Source: JAFAXD01 sp963833605
GTDB taxonomy: Bacteria > Pseudomonadota > Alphaproteobacteria > Rhizobiales > Xanthobacteraceae
Reading direction: 5' to 3'
Assembly: GCA_963833605.1 (NCBI GenBank)
Contig: CAWHYZ010000006.1
Span: 58,885-122,884, forward strand
Length of the DNA stretch: 64,000 nt
Shown one piece after another: positions 27,531 through 35,061 of this stretch. The translations under genes and the position numbers were made by a program. The notes under the pieces were generated by a model, which made no database searches, was not told where the DNA came from, and saw only the letters and a program-made list of their open reading frames with translations. Every line of letters begins with the position of its first letter. Position 1 is the first letter of the stretch.

Positions 27531-28511
27531 ATGTTATTGGTGACGGGCGGAGCGGGCTTCATCGGGTCGAATGTGGTTGCCAGCCTCAACGAGGCCGGTC
27601 GCAGCGATATTGTCGTCAACGACACCCTGGGTAAGGACGGCAAGTGGCGCAACTTGCAAAAGCGTCAACTCGCCGACTTTGTGCCGCCGGCCGAGTTGGT
27701 GCGTTGGCTCGATGGCCGCAAGCTCGACGCGATCATTCATCTGGGCGCAATCTCGGAAACGACTGCACGCGACGGCGATGCTGTGATCGAGACTAATTTT
27801 CGCCTCTCGCTCCAGCTTTTGGACTGGTGTACCGCCCATCGCACGCCGTTGATCTACGCCTCGTCAGCCGCGACATATGGGGACGGCGCGGCGGGATTTT
27901 CGGATGCCGGTGATCCGGATGCGCTCAAGCGGTTGCGGCCGATGAATCTTTATGGCTGGAGCAAACATCTGTTCGATCTTGCCGTCGCTGACCGTGTGGC
28001 CGGGCGCTTCGCGTTGCCGCCGCAGTGGGTGGGCCTGAAGTTCTTCAATGTCTTTGGTCCGAACGAATACCACAAGGGTGAAATGATGAGCCTGATTGCC
28101 AAGCGCTTCGATGAGGCGAAGGCCGGCAATCCCGTGCGATTATTCAAATCCTACCGCGATGGCGTTGCTGACGGCGATCAACGGCGCGATTTCATCTATG
28201 TGGACGACGTGGTGGCGGTCGTGCGCTGGCTGCTCGAAACGCCGAACGTCTCCGGCCTGTTCAACGTCGGCACCGGCAAGCCACGATCGTTCCGCGACAT
28301 GATGACCGCGATGTTTACCGCCCTCGGGCGCGCACCCAACATCGAATACATTGCCATGCCGGAAACGATTCGCGATAGCTATCAATATTTTACCAAGGCT
28401 TCGGTCGAAAAGCTGCAGCGCGCCGGTTATAATTCCGGCTTTACGCCGTTGGAGGACGCTGTGAAGCGTTACGTCACTACTTTCCTCGACGGGGCCGATC
28501 GGTTTCGGTAA
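27531..28511 (+). CDS. hldD: ADP-glyceromanno-heptose 6-epimerase
   Basis: 326 residues. The extended SDR start is LLVTGGAGFIGSNVVASL, followed by HldD-type NDTLGKDGKWRNL and FVPPAELVRWLD. The catalytic region has IYASSAATYGDGAAGF and YGWSKHLFD (Tyr-Lys). Also diagnostic are LKFFNVFGPNEYHKGEMMS and RRDFIYVDDVV. It converts ADP-D,D-heptose to the L,D form used by WaaC and WaaF. It is bounded on both sides by the hairpin repeats, so it is expressed as its own unit or its mRNA ends are shaped by them. Confidence 0.93.
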   Translation: MLLVTGGAGFIGSNVVASLNEAGRSDIVVNDTLGKDGKWRNLQKRQLADFVPPAELVRWLDGRKLDAIIHLGAISETTARDGDAVIETNFRLSLQLLDWCTAHRTPLIYASSAATYGDGAAGFSDAGDPDALKRLRPMNLYGWSKHLFDLAVADRVAGRFALPPQWVGLKFFNVFGPNEYHKGEMMSLIAKRFDEAKAGNPVRLFKSYRDGVADGDQRRDFIYVDDVVAVVRWLLETPNVSGLFNVGTGKPRSFRDMMTAMFTALGRAPNIEYIAMPETIRDSYQYFTKASVEKLQRAGYNSGFTPLEDAVKRYVTTFLDGADRFR

Positions 28512-29003
28512 CTAGTGTGGCGGATTTGACGTTCCTATCAGCATTGCGGCGAGTCCATCGTAGGAACGTCAAATCCAAAGCCACGCTAGAAATCAAATGG
28601 TTGCTAGTGTCCCTTTGGTTCCAACGTTCGTATGAAACAGCGCGGCAAAGGGATACGAACGTTGGAACCGGGACACTAGTGTGGCGGATTTGACGTTCCT
28701 ATCAGCATTGCGGCGAGTCCTTCGTAGGAACGTCAAATCCAAAGCCACACTAGAATCAAATGGTTGCTAGTGTCCCTTTGGTTCCAACGTTCGTATGAAA
28801 CAGCGCGGCAAAGGGATACGAACGTTGGAACCGGGACACTAGTGCCGCCGATTTGAAGTTCCTACGGCGATTGCGGCAAGCTCGTTTAGGAACTTCAAAT
28901 CGAAAGCGGCCCTGGAATTTAAACTTGCTAGTGTCCTTCCGATTCCGAAGTTCGCGGAGGAGGATGCTGCAAGGTATGGCGAACTTCGGAATCGGGACAC
29001 GAG
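28512..29003. repeat. Three tandem ~164-bp units, each two opposed CTAG-bounded hairpins
   Basis: This fills all but a few bases between hldD and hldE. Order: A1 28512-28589, B1 28604-28679, A2 28676-28753, B2 28767-28842, A3 28839-28915, B3 28928-29003. B1/A2 and B2/A3 share one CTAG. Each element is 76-78 bases: about 10-bp outer stem starting CTAG, a 3-base A or T bulge, a perfect 16-bp inner stem and a loop of about 20 bases. In A the bulge is AAA on the right arm, in B it is on the left (TTT, or TTC in B3), so A and B are one design in opposite orientation. Units 1 and 2 are almost identical; unit 3 differs mostly by paired changes. Confidence 0.9.
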
Positions 29004-29008
29004 AGTGC

Positions 29009-30520
29009 ATGTTCACGTTCGAGGAATCACTGCGACAGATTTCCGCGCAGACGGTCCTTTGCGTCGGAGACCTGATGCTGGACAACTTCGTCTATGGTGA
29101 GGTCTCGCGGGTCTCGCCGGAAGCTCCTGCGCCGGTGATTGCGGTGACACGCGAGGATAAGCTCATCGGCGGCGCCGGCAATGTCGCCCGCAACATCGTG
29201 AGCCTCGGCGCTCGTTGCATCTTCGTCAGCGTGCGTGGGGATGACGAAGCGGGAGAGCTGTTACGAGCCGGCCTCGAAGAGTTCAAAACCGACATCGAAA
29301 CCCATCTGATCGTCGATCGTTCGCGCCCGACCACCCGTAAGATCCGATTCGTGTCCGAGCACTATTCGACGCACCTCCTGCGCGCCGATTGGGAGCTCGC
29401 GAAGCCAGTTGACGCCGGCATCGAAGGGCAATTGGTCAAAGCTGCGCTGGCGGCGCTGCCGCGTGTGGGCGCCGTCGTGCTCTCCGACTACGCCAAAGGG
29501 GTGCTGACACCCCGCGTCATCCGCTCGGTGATCGACGCCGCCCGCGCGCTCGACAAGCCGGTGATCGTCGACCCGAAGGGGCGGGACTACGCGATCTATC
29601 GCGGTGCGACGGTCATCACGCCCAACCGCAAGGAGCTGGGCGATGCGACCCGTGGTCCGGTCACGACCACGGGTGAAGTCGCGGCAGCGGCGGCGGGCCT
29701 CGCCAAGGACGTCGGCAGCCGGGCGATCCTGGTCACGTTGAGTGAAGACGGGTTGATGCTGCATGCCGAAGGCGCGCAATCGGTCCACATCCCGGCCTAT
29801 CCGGTGAAGATCCGCGATGTGTCGGGCGCCGGCGATACGGTCGTTGCGACCCTCGCGGTGTTGCTCGCATCGGGGGCCGATTTCGAGTCGGCGGCGCGCA
29901 CCGCCAACGCGGCGGCCTCGGTGGTGGTCGGGAAGCGTGGTGTCGCGTCGGCCTCGCTCGCCGAACTGCGCGCGCGGCTCCTTCCGGCCGCCGTCCTCGC
30001 AGCCGAGGAAAAGATCATCTTCGACTGGGCGCTGCTCGATGAGCGGGTCGCCGAATGGCGCAAACACGATCTCCGTATCGGCTTCACCAATGGCTGCTTC
30101 GATATTTTGCACCCTGGTCACGTCCACGTGCTTACCCAGGCGCGGGGCGCATGCGACCGGCTTGTTGTCGGGCTCAACAGCGATGCCTCGGTCGCGCGCC
30201 TCAAGGGCGACGGCCGGCCGATCCAGGATGTACATGCGCGCGCCAATGTGCTGGCGGCGCTCGAAGCGGTCGACCTCGTTGTCGTGTTTGAACAGGACAC
30301 ACCTTTGGAACTGTTGCGCCGAGTGCGTCCGAAGGTGCTGGTCAAGGGGGGCGACTATCGGCCCGAAGAGGTCGTGGGACGCGAGTTGGTGGAGGCCGAG
30401 GGTGGCGAGGTCATTCTGATCAACGTGCTGCCCGGTCATTCGACCAGCGCCATCGTACGCAAATCTGCTCGTCCTGCCGATGAACGCGAGCAGGTCAAAA
30501 AACCGAAGGTGATGACTTGA
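29009..30520 (+). CDS. hldE: Bifunctional heptose 7-phosphate kinase / heptose 1-phosphate adenylyltransferase
   Basis: 503 residues. ATG 29009 is chosen because upstream codons lie inside the hairpin array. The N-terminal PfkB-type kinase domain (1-330) has VGDLMLDNFVYGEVSRVSPEAP, GGAGNVARN and the catalytic DVSGAGDT motif. The C-terminal nucleotidyltransferase domain (from about 345) has IGFTNGCFDILHPGHV and later LVKGGDYRPEEVVG. It phosphorylates D,D-heptose 7-phosphate and then makes ADP-heptose. Its start lies six bases after the last hairpin, whose structure could hide or expose the ribosome site. No clear Shine-Dalgarno is seen. Confidence 0.93.
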   Translation: MFTFEESLRQISAQTVLCVGDLMLDNFVYGEVSRVSPEAPAPVIAVTREDKLIGGAGNVARNIVSLGARCIFVSVRGDDEAGELLRAGLEEFKTDIETHLIVDRSRPTTRKIRFVSEHYSTHLLRADWELAKPVDAGIEGQLVKAALAALPRVGAVVLSDYAKGVLTPRVIRSVIDAARALDKPVIVDPKGRDYAIYRGATVITPNRKELGDATRGPVTTTGEVAAAAAGLAKDVGSRAILVTLSEDGLMLHAEGAQSVHIPAYPVKIRDVSGAGDTVVATLAVLLASGADFESAARTANAAASVVVGKRGVASASLAELRARLLPAAVLAAEEKIIFDWALLDERVAEWRKHDLRIGFTNGCFDILHPGHVHVLTQARGACDRLVVGLNSDASVARLKGDGRPIQDVHARANVLAALEAVDLVVVFEQDTPLELLRRVRPKVLVKGGDYRPEEVVGRELVEAEGGEVILINVLPGHSTSAIVRKSARPADEREQVKKPKVMT

Positions 30521-30635
30521 TCGCCCTGATCTGATCGCAAAATCGTCATTGCCGGCTTCAAACCGTGATCCGTCTCGCGCTACGCCATAGAGGATGGACC
30601 ACCGGTCGGGCCGGGAACGATGCTCGGGGAACATC

Positions 30636-31385
30636 GTGCCGCGACTGAGTGCCATCATCATCACCAAGAACGAGGCCGGGAACATCGGGCCTTGTCTTGA
30701 CTGCCTCGATTTTTGCGACGAGCGCATCGTGGTCGACAGCGGGAGCGACGACGACACGGTTGAGATCGCGCGCCGCAGGGGCGCGCAGATCATGTCACGA
30801 GAGTGGAGCGGTTTCGGCCCGCAGAAGAATTTCGCGCTCTCGCTTGCGAGCGGGGATTGGGTCTTGTCGATCGATGCTGACGAGCGCGTCAGTCCAGCGC
30901 TGGCACGGGAGATCATTGGCGCCGTCGCCGACGCCGAGGCCGACGGTTTCGAAATTCCTCGTCATTCGAGCTTCCTTGGTCGCGACATGCGGCGTGGCGG
31001 CTTATTTCCCGATTACGTGCTGCGGCTGTTTCGGCGCGGTAAGGCGCACTTCTCCGACGATCTCGTACACGAACGGGTAATCTGCGACGGCGCGCTTGCG
31101 CGCTTGCGCGAGCCGCTGCAGCATCGCACGGTGGTGCAGCTCGAAGACGCGATTTCGCGCGTCGATCGCTATTCGACCGCCGGCGCCGCGATGCTGGTCG
31201 CGTCGGGACGCCGCGTGTCGTTTGCGAGCGGGATTGGCCATGCGCTGTGGACATTCTTTCGCGTGTATGTCCTGCGCTGCGGGTTTCTCGACGGCCGCGA
31301 GGGATTTTTGCTTGCGGTCGCCAACGCGGAAGGGAGCTACTATCGCTACATGAAGGCGTGGTTTGCTGAGAGGCAACGTGGCTGA
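30636..31385 (+). CDS. Glycosyltransferase family 2 (WaaE/KdtX-like)
   Basis: About 249 residues from GTG 30636, which gives the N-terminus VPRLSAIIITKNEAGNIGPCL. The GT2 fold has FCDERIVVDSGSDDDTVEIAR and the metal-binding VLSIDADERVSPAL (DxD-like). The following EIPRHSSFLGRDMRRGG and DYVLRLFRRGKAHFSDDLVHERV match the LPS core beta-glucosyltransferase WaaE group. It probably adds a hexose to the heptose region of the core. It overlaps the next transferase gene by eight bases. Confidence 0.85.
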   Translation: MPRLSAIIITKNEAGNIGPCLDCLDFCDERIVVDSGSDDDTVEIARRRGAQIMSREWSGFGPQKNFALSLASGDWVLSIDADERVSPALAREIIGAVADAEADGFEIPRHSSFLGRDMRRGGLFPDYVLRLFRRGKAHFSDDLVHERVICDGALARLREPLQHRTVVQLEDAISRVDRYSTAGAAMLVASGRRVSFASGIGHALWTFFRVYVLRCGFLDGREGFLLAVANAEGSYYRYMKAWFAERQRG

Positions 31386-32232
31386 TCTGATCTCCGTCAT
31401 CGTGGCGACCTACAACCGGCCCGACGCACTCGGCGCCGTGCTCCGCTCGCTTGCGGCGCAAACCGACCGCAACTTCGAGATCATCGTTGCCGACGACGGC
31501 TCGCGCGCTGAAACCGGTCGCATTGTTACCGACTGGGCTAAGCGCACCGACATCGCGATCAAACATGTCTGGCACGAGGACGCAGGTTTTCGCCTGGCCG
31601 AAATCAGGAACCGCGCCATCCGGGTCAGTGCAGGCCGCTATTGTATCTTCCTTGACGGCGATTGTCTCGCGCGGCCTGATTTTGTCGCGACACATCGCGC
31701 GTTGGCGCAGGAGGGCTGGTTCGTTACCGGCAGCCGCCTGCTGCTCTCGCGCGAACTGACCGCCCGCATTCTCACAAACGGTCTTGTGCCGGAGCGCTGG
31801 GGTCTCACGCAATGGATTGTGCAGCGCATGCGGGGGCGCGTTAATCGCGTCGGACCACTGCTGCTGTCGCGCTCGGCTCTTGTTGGCCATCGACGCACGC
31901 GTCGCTGGCGTGGAGCGCGCGGCAGCAACATGGCGTTCTGGCGCCGCGATCTTGATGCGGTGGACGGTTTCGACGCGGCCTTCACCGGCTGGGGCCGTGA
32001 AGATTCGGATATCTTCGTGCGAATGATCCGCCACGGCGTGCGGCGCCGCGATGGCCGTCTGGGAGCGACGGTGCTTCACCTTTGGCACCCGGACGCCGAC
32101 CGGTCGCGGCTGACGGCGAACCAGGGCCAGCTCGACCAATTGCTGGCCGCAAAGCGCGTGCGGGCGCAGCAGGGCCTCTCCTGGCTTGTCGAACCGATCG
32201 AACAGCGCAGGCAAGAGCCGGCCCATCGATGA
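31378..32232 (+). CDS. Glycosyltransferase family 2 with galactosyltransferase-type C-terminus
   Basis: About 284 residues, start GTG 31378 after AGAGGC. The GT2 core has LISVIVATYNRPDALGAVLRS, EIIVADDGSRAETG and YCIFLDGDCLARPDF with the DGD metal motif. The C-terminal GSNMAFWRRDLDAVDGFDAAFTGWGREDSDIFVRM is the Glyco_transf_7C (galactosyltransferase-like) signature. It likely extends the LPS core. It overlaps its neighbours on both sides, so it is in one operon with 30636 and the ligase. Confidence 0.88.
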   Translation: MADLISVIVATYNRPDALGAVLRSLAAQTDRNFEIIVADDGSRAETGRIVTDWAKRTDIAIKHVWHEDAGFRLAEIRNRAIRVSAGRYCIFLDGDCLARPDFVATHRALAQEGWFVTGSRLLLSRELTARILTNGLVPERWGLTQWIVQRMRGRVNRVGPLLLSRSALVGHRRTRRWRGARGSNMAFWRRDLDAVDGFDAAFTGWGREDSDIFVRMIRHGVRRRDGRLGATVLHLWHPDADRSRLTANQGQLDQLLAAKRVRAQQGLSWLVEPIEQRRQEPAHR

Positions 32233-33488
32233 AGACGCTCATCGGGCTCGAGCCGGCGCGGACGTTGCTCGCCGCCGACGCGCTCGCGGTTGCGGTCGCC
32301 GTATCGCTGCCGTGGTCGACGTCGGCGACGACAGTTCTGGTCATCGCATGGGCGTTGTCACTCCTGCCCGCGATGGTGCCCGCGCTCGATCTTCCGGTGT
32401 TGTGGCGCACGCTGCGCTCCCCGGCGAGTGCTTTTCCGATTGTTCTCGTTGCGCTCGGGGTGATCGGGATCGCGTGGGCGCAGGTGTCATGGCCGGAGCG
32501 AATCGGTGGACTCGATTCATTTCCCAAGCTGCTCGCGATTCCGCTGCTCATGGTGCAGTTCCAACGCTCGTCGCGCGGTCATTGGGTGCTGATCGGATTT
32601 CTGGTGTCTGCCACCGCGCTGTTGGCCCTCTCGTGGTATCTCTATGTCACGCCGCGCCTGCCGTGGCGCATCAAAGATGTTGCAGTCCCGTTCAAGGATC
32701 GAATCACTCAGGGCACGGTGTTGACGCTGTGCTTGTTCGGGCTCCTGGAATACGCCGCCGATGCCTGGACCCGCGCGCGGCGCCGCGACACTTGCCTGAG
32801 CGCCGCACTCGCCGCCCTGTTCTTCCTGAATATCGTGTTCGCCACTGTGAGCCGTACCGCCCTCGCGGTCGTGCCGGTGCTGCTGCTTTGGATCGGCGCC
32901 AGGCACCTGCGTGGGCGGCAGATGATTGCGTTCCTGGCGGGACTTGCGGTGCTTGCCGCCGTGTTGTGGGTCTCGTCGCCCTATCTGCGCGAACGCATCA
33001 ACAACATTCCGGACGAAATCGCGAACTTCAACGCAATCAACCATGACACATCGGCGGGATCCCGCATCGCATTCTGGAAACAGTCGCTCGAGATCATGCG
33101 CGAGGCACCGCTCATTGGTCAGGGCACTGGGGCGATCACCGCCGCGTTCGCGCGGCTGGCCGGAACAACGACCAGTGCAACCAACCCGCACAACCAGATC
33201 CTGACGGTCGGTGTCCAGCTCGGGTTTGTCGGAATTGCGGTGCTGATCGCCATGTGGGCCGCGCACGTGCGGCTGTTCCTTCATGGCGGCTTGGCAAGCT
33301 GGATCGGGCTTGTGGTTGTCATCGAGAATATCATCGCCTCGATGTTCAATTCGCAATTGTTCGATTTCACGACCGGCTGGATTTACGTGTTTGGCGTCGG
33401 CGTGGCCGGAGGAATGGTGATGAAAAGCCAATCCACTCAGGCGCCCTTGTATGACTTTTCCTCCACGATCGCGGACCCGAAGGCTTGA
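32229..33488 (+). CDS. O-antigen ligase family membrane protein (WaaL/Wzy-C)
   Basis: 419 residues with ten or more membrane spans. ATG 32229 overlaps the preceding stop (ATGA). A large periplasmic loop lies around residues 250-320, with RINNIPDEIANFNAINHDTSAG and SRIAFWKQSLEIMREAPLIGQGTG. ATNPHNQILTVGVQLGFVG carries the His-Asn pair typical of the Wzy_C family. It would join O-chain to lipid A-core in the periplasm; a polymerase role is the alternative. The last 52 bases overlap the converging gene at 33437. Confidence 0.85.
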   Translation: MKTLIGLEPARTLLAADALAVAVAVSLPWSTSATTVLVIAWALSLLPAMVPALDLPVLWRTLRSPASAFPIVLVALGVIGIAWAQVSWPERIGGLDSFPKLLAIPLLMVQFQRSSRGHWVLIGFLVSATALLALSWYLYVTPRLPWRIKDVAVPFKDRITQGTVLTLCLFGLLEYAADAWTRARRRDTCLSAALAALFFLNIVFATVSRTALAVVPVLLLWIGARHLRGRQMIAFLAGLAVLAAVLWVSSPYLRERINNIPDEIANFNAINHDTSAGSRIAFWKQSLEIMREAPLIGQGTGAITAAFARLAGTTTSATNPHNQILTVGVQLGFVGIAVLIAMWAAHVRLFLHGGLASWIGLVVVIENIIASMFNSQLFDFTTGWIYVFGVGVAGGMVMKSQSTQAPLYDFSSTIADPKA

Positions 33489-33838
33489 TTGATCCGGTGT
33501 TTCACGGCGGCACGCTTGTCGTTAGTCTGATAGACGCTGCGTGCGAGCGCAACGAAGCGGGCGCCGAAATCCTTGTTGGCTTCGAGTTCGCGGATTTCGT
33601 CCTCGATCTCCCACAGTGTTGTGTTGAGTGATTTGAGCTCGCGCATGTATGGTTCCAAGTCCGGGGTGTCGAGGCCCACCTTGGTCGTAATCGCGCGCAA
33701 GCCGGTGAGCTCGGTTGTGACGTTGCGCAATTTGCCCGGATCGGGAATCCGCTCGGACTTGATTTCCAGTATGGTGATCTTGTCGATCAGTTCGCCGATC
33801 GAGACCGGCGCCAGGATCGCCTGTCCGCGATTTGGCAT
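33437..33838 (-). CDS. DUF6165 family protein
   Basis: 133 residues, full-length feel, starting MPNRGQAILAPVSIGELIDKITILEIK. The whole protein is helical and charged (MRELKSLNTTLWEIEDEIREL), ending in a KRAAVKHRINQAFGS segment. This matches a small conserved family found beside LPS and glycosyltransferase genes, which I recall as DUF6165. Function is not known. It overlaps the ligase gene tail to tail by 52 bases. Confidence 0.75.
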   Translation of the reverse strand: MPNRGQAILAPVSIGELIDKITILEIKSERIPDPGKLRNVTTELTGLRAITTKVGLDTPDLEPYMRELKSLNTTLWEIEDEIRELEANKDFGARFVALARSVYQTNDKRAAVKHRINQAFGSAIVEEKSYKGA

Positions 33839-33886
33839 TCGTCCCCGCCTTGCTTATACAAACGCCGGGATCTGATAGCAGATTGC

Positions 33887-34957
33887 ATGCGCAAGATCGA
33901 ACTACCCAAGCGGCCAAAAATCCTGGTCGTTACCCTGCGGCGGCTGGGCGATGTCTTGCTGACGACGCCGCTGGTGCGCACATTGCGGCGAGGCTTGCCG
34001 GACGCAAGCCTTGACATGCTGGTCTTCGCCGGCAGCGAACGCATCCTCAAGGGCAATGCGGATGTCGATCTCGTCCTCACGATGCCGGAACGCCCCTCGC
34101 TTGCGGATACGATGCGGCTCGTCGCACGTATCACGCGTCGTTACGATTTGGCGATCTGTACCCAGAGCGGCGACCGGCCGACGTTCACGACATGGTTGGC
34201 GGGCCGGCGCCGACTTGGGCTGGTGCCGCCGACCGGCGGCCAGTGGAAACGCTGGGTGCACGACCTCGCCGTCGTTGCCAGGCCGGACGGCCACCGGGTG
34301 AGCGAATTGCTGCGGCTCGCCGATGCGCTGGCGTTGCGGCGCTTGCCCGATCTGGTGTGTCCGCAGGGTGGGTCGGCTGCCGGCGTCGCACCGGCCACGC
34401 CTTATGCGGTGCTGCACCCGAACCCCATGTACCACTACAAGCGCTGGAACGACGCGGGTTGGCGGGCGCTGGCGCGCGGGCTCGCCGCGCGCGGGCTTGC
34501 CGTGGTGGTGACGCAGGGGCGCGATGCCGAGGAGGGCGCCTATGTGGACCGGCTGTTCGCGGGTGAAGCGGTCGTTCGCGAGGGCGGGCGCCTCGATTGG
34601 GCCGGTCTTACGGCGCTGCTCAAGGGCGCAGTCGTCTACATCGGCCCCGACACGTCGGTGACCCATCTGGCGGCCGGGAGCGGGTGCCCAACCGTGGCGC
34701 TCTATGGGCCAACCAGCCCGCGGCTGGTCGGGCCTTGGCCGGTCGGTGGCCTCGATCAGCCTTGGGCGCCGGCCGGCCGGATGCAGCGGCGGGGCAATGT
34801 CTGGTTGGTGCAGAATCCGCTGCCGTGTTTGCCATGCGAGCAGCTTGGCTGCGACCGCCATCTCGATAGCCGCAGTCAGTGTCTCGACGAGCTTGGGGCT
34901 GACCAGGTGCTGGCGGCGGTGGACCAGGCCGTCCCGGTACCGGCGGCAGCGCTCTAA
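33887..34957 (+). CDS. Glycosyltransferase family 9 (heptosyltransferase-like)
   Basis: 356 residues, the third GT9 protein of the window. It has ILVVTLRRLGDVLLTTPLVRTLRRGLPDA at the N-terminus, LHPNPMYHYKRWNDAGWRALA in the donor site and YIGPDTSVTHLAAGSGCPTVALYGPTSPRLVG. The tail has a Cys-rich LPCLPCEQLGCDRH segment as in heptosyltransferases. It may add a third heptose or another core sugar; it is neither WaaC nor WaaF, which are already present. Divergent from DUF6165. Confidence 0.85.
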   Translation: MRKIELPKRPKILVVTLRRLGDVLLTTPLVRTLRRGLPDASLDMLVFAGSERILKGNADVDLVLTMPERPSLADTMRLVARITRRYDLAICTQSGDRPTFTTWLAGRRRLGLVPPTGGQWKRWVHDLAVVARPDGHRVSELLRLADALALRRLPDLVCPQGGSAAGVAPATPYAVLHPNPMYHYKRWNDAGWRALARGLAARGLAVVVTQGRDAEEGAYVDRLFAGEAVVREGGRLDWAGLTALLKGAVVYIGPDTSVTHLAAGSGCPTVALYGPTSPRLVGPWPVGGLDQPWAPAGRMQRRGNVWLVQNPLPCLPCEQLGCDRHLDSRSQCLDELGADQVLAAVDQAVPVPAAAL

Positions 34958-35061
34958 GTCATTGAAGGCGCATGTTCTTGACGGCGAACCGGCGTCCACT
35001 TCGCCGGAACATGCGCTGGCGCGTGCCGCCAAAGCCCGCTAAGGAGGGGCCGGGCAACTGC

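Noticed and set aside
28512..29003. CRISPR array
   Set aside because: The repeats are palindromic pairs in alternating orientation with no unique spacers of constant length and no cas genes.
28853..29008. Upstream extension of hldE
   Set aside because: The frame is open through the last two hairpins, but these are repeats, and the ATG at 29009 gives the normal HldE start.
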